This document shows positions 6,994 through 7,555 of a stretch of DNA of 7,555 nucleotides, in pieces (the stretch's first letter is position 1; every line of letters begins with the position of its first letter). Under the pieces are notes generated by a model, which was given only the letters and a program-made list of their open reading frames with translations, made no database searches and was not told the DNA's origin. The position numbers and the translations under genes are program-made. This stretch comes from an archaeon (lineage in GTDB: Archaea; Asgardarchaeota; Hermodarchaeia; Hermodarchaeales; Hermodarchaeaceae). The stretch lies in contig JABXGS010000193.1 of the NCBI GenBank assembly GCA_016550425.1, positions 1 through 7,555 of the forward strand, read 5' to 3'.

Positions 6994-7000
6994 ATAAAAA
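6994..7000 (-). promoter_or_regulatory. TATA-like box for a leaderless membrane protein gene
   Basis: The minus strand reads AAGTTTTTATG, with the T-rich core at 7000-6994 centred 26 bp upstream of the ATG at 6971. That spacing places the transcription start on or beside the start codon. It resembles the TTTTTTAT box of the next minus-strand operon. Confidence 0.45.
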
Positions 7001-7154
7001 CTTATGCCAATAATTGCCATTTTCCGTCAACTTTGTCAGCATTTAGGCGATTATTAACCAACTTTGCTTGCAGATAATATCGGGGGACCGAATAACCCAG
7101 CATACTTTGCCAAAGAATAAAAAATGCCAGCTATTCCAATGGAAGCATTGCTGA

Positions 7155-7184
7155 AATCATATTTGACAAGCATCAAATATCATT
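7155..7184. repeat. Inverted repeat, probable operator, in the divergent region
   Basis: ATATTTGA (7159-7166) and TCAAATAT (7173-7180) are perfect 8-bp arms around a 6-bp spacer. After one mismatch, three more pairs extend the arms to 7155 and 7184 (11 of 12 pairs). The 14-bp centre spacing of the arms and the position between divergent genes fit a dimeric regulator site. With no T-tract after it, a terminator is less likely. Confidence 0.45.
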
Positions 7185-7239
7185 AGGTTGAAGAACCGTC
7201 GCAAGAAGAATCCAAGGAATAAAACGAGAATTTACCTAT

Positions 7240-7260
7240 TAGAATTCTATAGTTCCGGAA
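7240..7260. repeat. Two short perfect palindromes upstream of the secreted protein promoter
   Basis: TAGAATTCTA (7240-7249) and TTCCGGAA (7253-7260) lie three bases apart, about 70 bp upstream of the TATA box. The first uses the same TAGAA/TTCTA half-sites as the cluster before the propeller gene, in the opposite arrangement. Binding by a regulator is speculative. Confidence 0.25.
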
Positions 7261-7326
7261 TGTTAACGCCCTCAACCCCGCACACGCACACGTTTAATCG
7301 CAGACAACCTTGTGGACAGTTTCATT

Positions 7327-7343
7327 GAAAGCTATTTATATTT
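7327..7343 (+). promoter_or_regulatory. Archaeal BRE/TATA promoter of the secreted protein gene
   Basis: GAAAGC (7327-7332), a purine-rich BRE-like element, is followed by TATTTATATTT (7333-7343). The expected transcription start about 26 bp beyond the box centre is near 7365, leaving a leader of about 25 nt that contains the SD. This is the clearest promoter in the window. Confidence 0.65.
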
Positions 7344-7374
7344 CTGAGGTCAATTTGTACCACCTCAATTAGAG

Positions 7375-7379
7375 GGAGG
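7375..7379 (+). promoter_or_regulatory. Strong Shine-Dalgarno site preceding a non-ATG start
   Basis: GGAGG at 7375-7379, within AGAGGGAGGAG, is 8 nt before the CTG at 7388-7390. No ATG, GTG or TTG occurs in frame between an in-frame stop (TAG 7370-7372) and the GTG at 7403, which is 23 nt from the SD. Confidence 0.7.
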
Positions 7380-7387
7380 AGTTAATT

Positions 7388-7555
7388 CTGAAACGAAAAA
7401 CCGTGTTTCTAGGAGTAGCTATTGTTCTTTTATTCGCTGGACTCATTCCACTGACAGCTGCCCACATGGAAGAAGAGCCATTCGTTACTGATTTGATTGC
7501 AGGGGGTAGCAATGCCAAATCTGCAATCGATGTCGGTGATGTTAGCATCTGGAAC
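7388..7555 (+). CDS. Secreted protein, N-terminal fragment, probable CTG start
   Basis: The frame runs from 7388 past the window edge, showing 56 codons. A Sec signal peptide is clear: basic start (L-K-R-K), hydrophobic core V-F-L-G-V-A-I-V-L-L-F-A-G-L-I, then L-T-A-A with a likely cut near residue 25. The mature start, E-E-E-P-F-V-T-D-L-I-A-G-G, then A-I-D-V-G-D-V-S-I-W-N, resembles the opening of a secreted beta-rich family that I recall with the pattern D-L-I-A-G, I-D-V-G-x-V-x-V-W-N; that is memory, not a search, and its function is unknown to me. Start choice: CTG at 7388 is 8 nt from a strong SD; ATT at 7385 is 5 nt from it; GTG at 7403 would delete the basic residues of the signal peptide. 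The gene has its own BRE/TATA promoter and diverges from the membrane protein gene. Confidence 0.75.
   Translation, partial: MKRKTVFLGVAIVLLFAGLIPLTAAHMEEEPFVTDLIAGGSNAKSAIDVGDVSIWN

Larger units (their letters stand above)
6972..7387. other. Divergent intergenic region, 416 bp, no gene seen
   Basis: This region separates the minus-strand membrane protein from the plus-strand secreted protein. Besides the promoters and inverted repeats listed separately, it holds a direct repeat CAACTTTG (7028-7035 and 7059-7066) and the palindrome CTTTG-C-CAAAG (7105-7115). The only start-to-stop frame I noted, 20 codons at 7124-7186, has no SD. I see no tRNA or other recognisable structured RNA. Confidence 0.6.

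Noticed and set aside
7124..7186. 20-codon frame in the divergent region
   Set aside because: No SD precedes it, and it runs across the inverted repeat at 7155-7184, which better explains the sequence.

Overview
The window most likely comes from an archaeon, plausibly an Asgard-type lineage. Four observations support this. TATA/BRE-like boxes sit about 26 bp upstream of probable transcription or translation starts. Two genes look leaderless, while others carry GGAGG-type Shine-Dalgarno (SD) sites. The surface protein has Sec and N-x-S/T features. Its C-terminal anchor has the form IPGFP, hydrophobic helix, Arg/Lys cluster, which I associate with Asgard surface proteins. The lineage call is inference; no marker gene is present. 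There is no tRNA, rRNA, CRISPR array, transposase or phage gene.

Layout. Positions 1-1143 (+) hold the 3' part of a GH39-like clan GH-A glycosidase, with both catalytic glutamates visible. It converges on a large minus-strand gene (4029 to 1315) encoding a 904-residue secreted, membrane-anchored protein. That protein has two successive seven-bladed LVIVP-repeat propellers, a beta-sandwich, a fibronectin type III domain and a C-terminal membrane helix. A strong hairpin plus T-tract terminator overlaps its stop codon. Further right, also on the minus strand, are an extended short-chain dehydrogenase/epimerase of the 3-beta-HSD type (5275 to 4265), a small four-helix membrane protein that runs directly into it (5688 to 5293), and a 375-residue polytopic membrane protein (6971 to 5844) built as two similar four-helix halves. 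A 416-bp divergent intergenic region (6972-7387) holds promoters in both directions and several inverted repeats. It ends in a well-formed promoter and SD for a plus-strand secreted protein (7388 to beyond the window), which has no canonical start codon at the expected place.

How they may work together. The glycosidase, the double propeller and the truncated right-hand protein all look like envelope or extracellular functions. The small membrane protein and the dehydrogenase probably form a two-gene operon, possibly for a lipid or sugar modification at the membrane. No defence or mobile system is visible. The least explained elements are the duplicated membrane protein, the small membrane protein coupled to the dehydrogenase, the double propeller with sequons recurring at one blade position, and the probable CTG (or ATT) start at the right edge.
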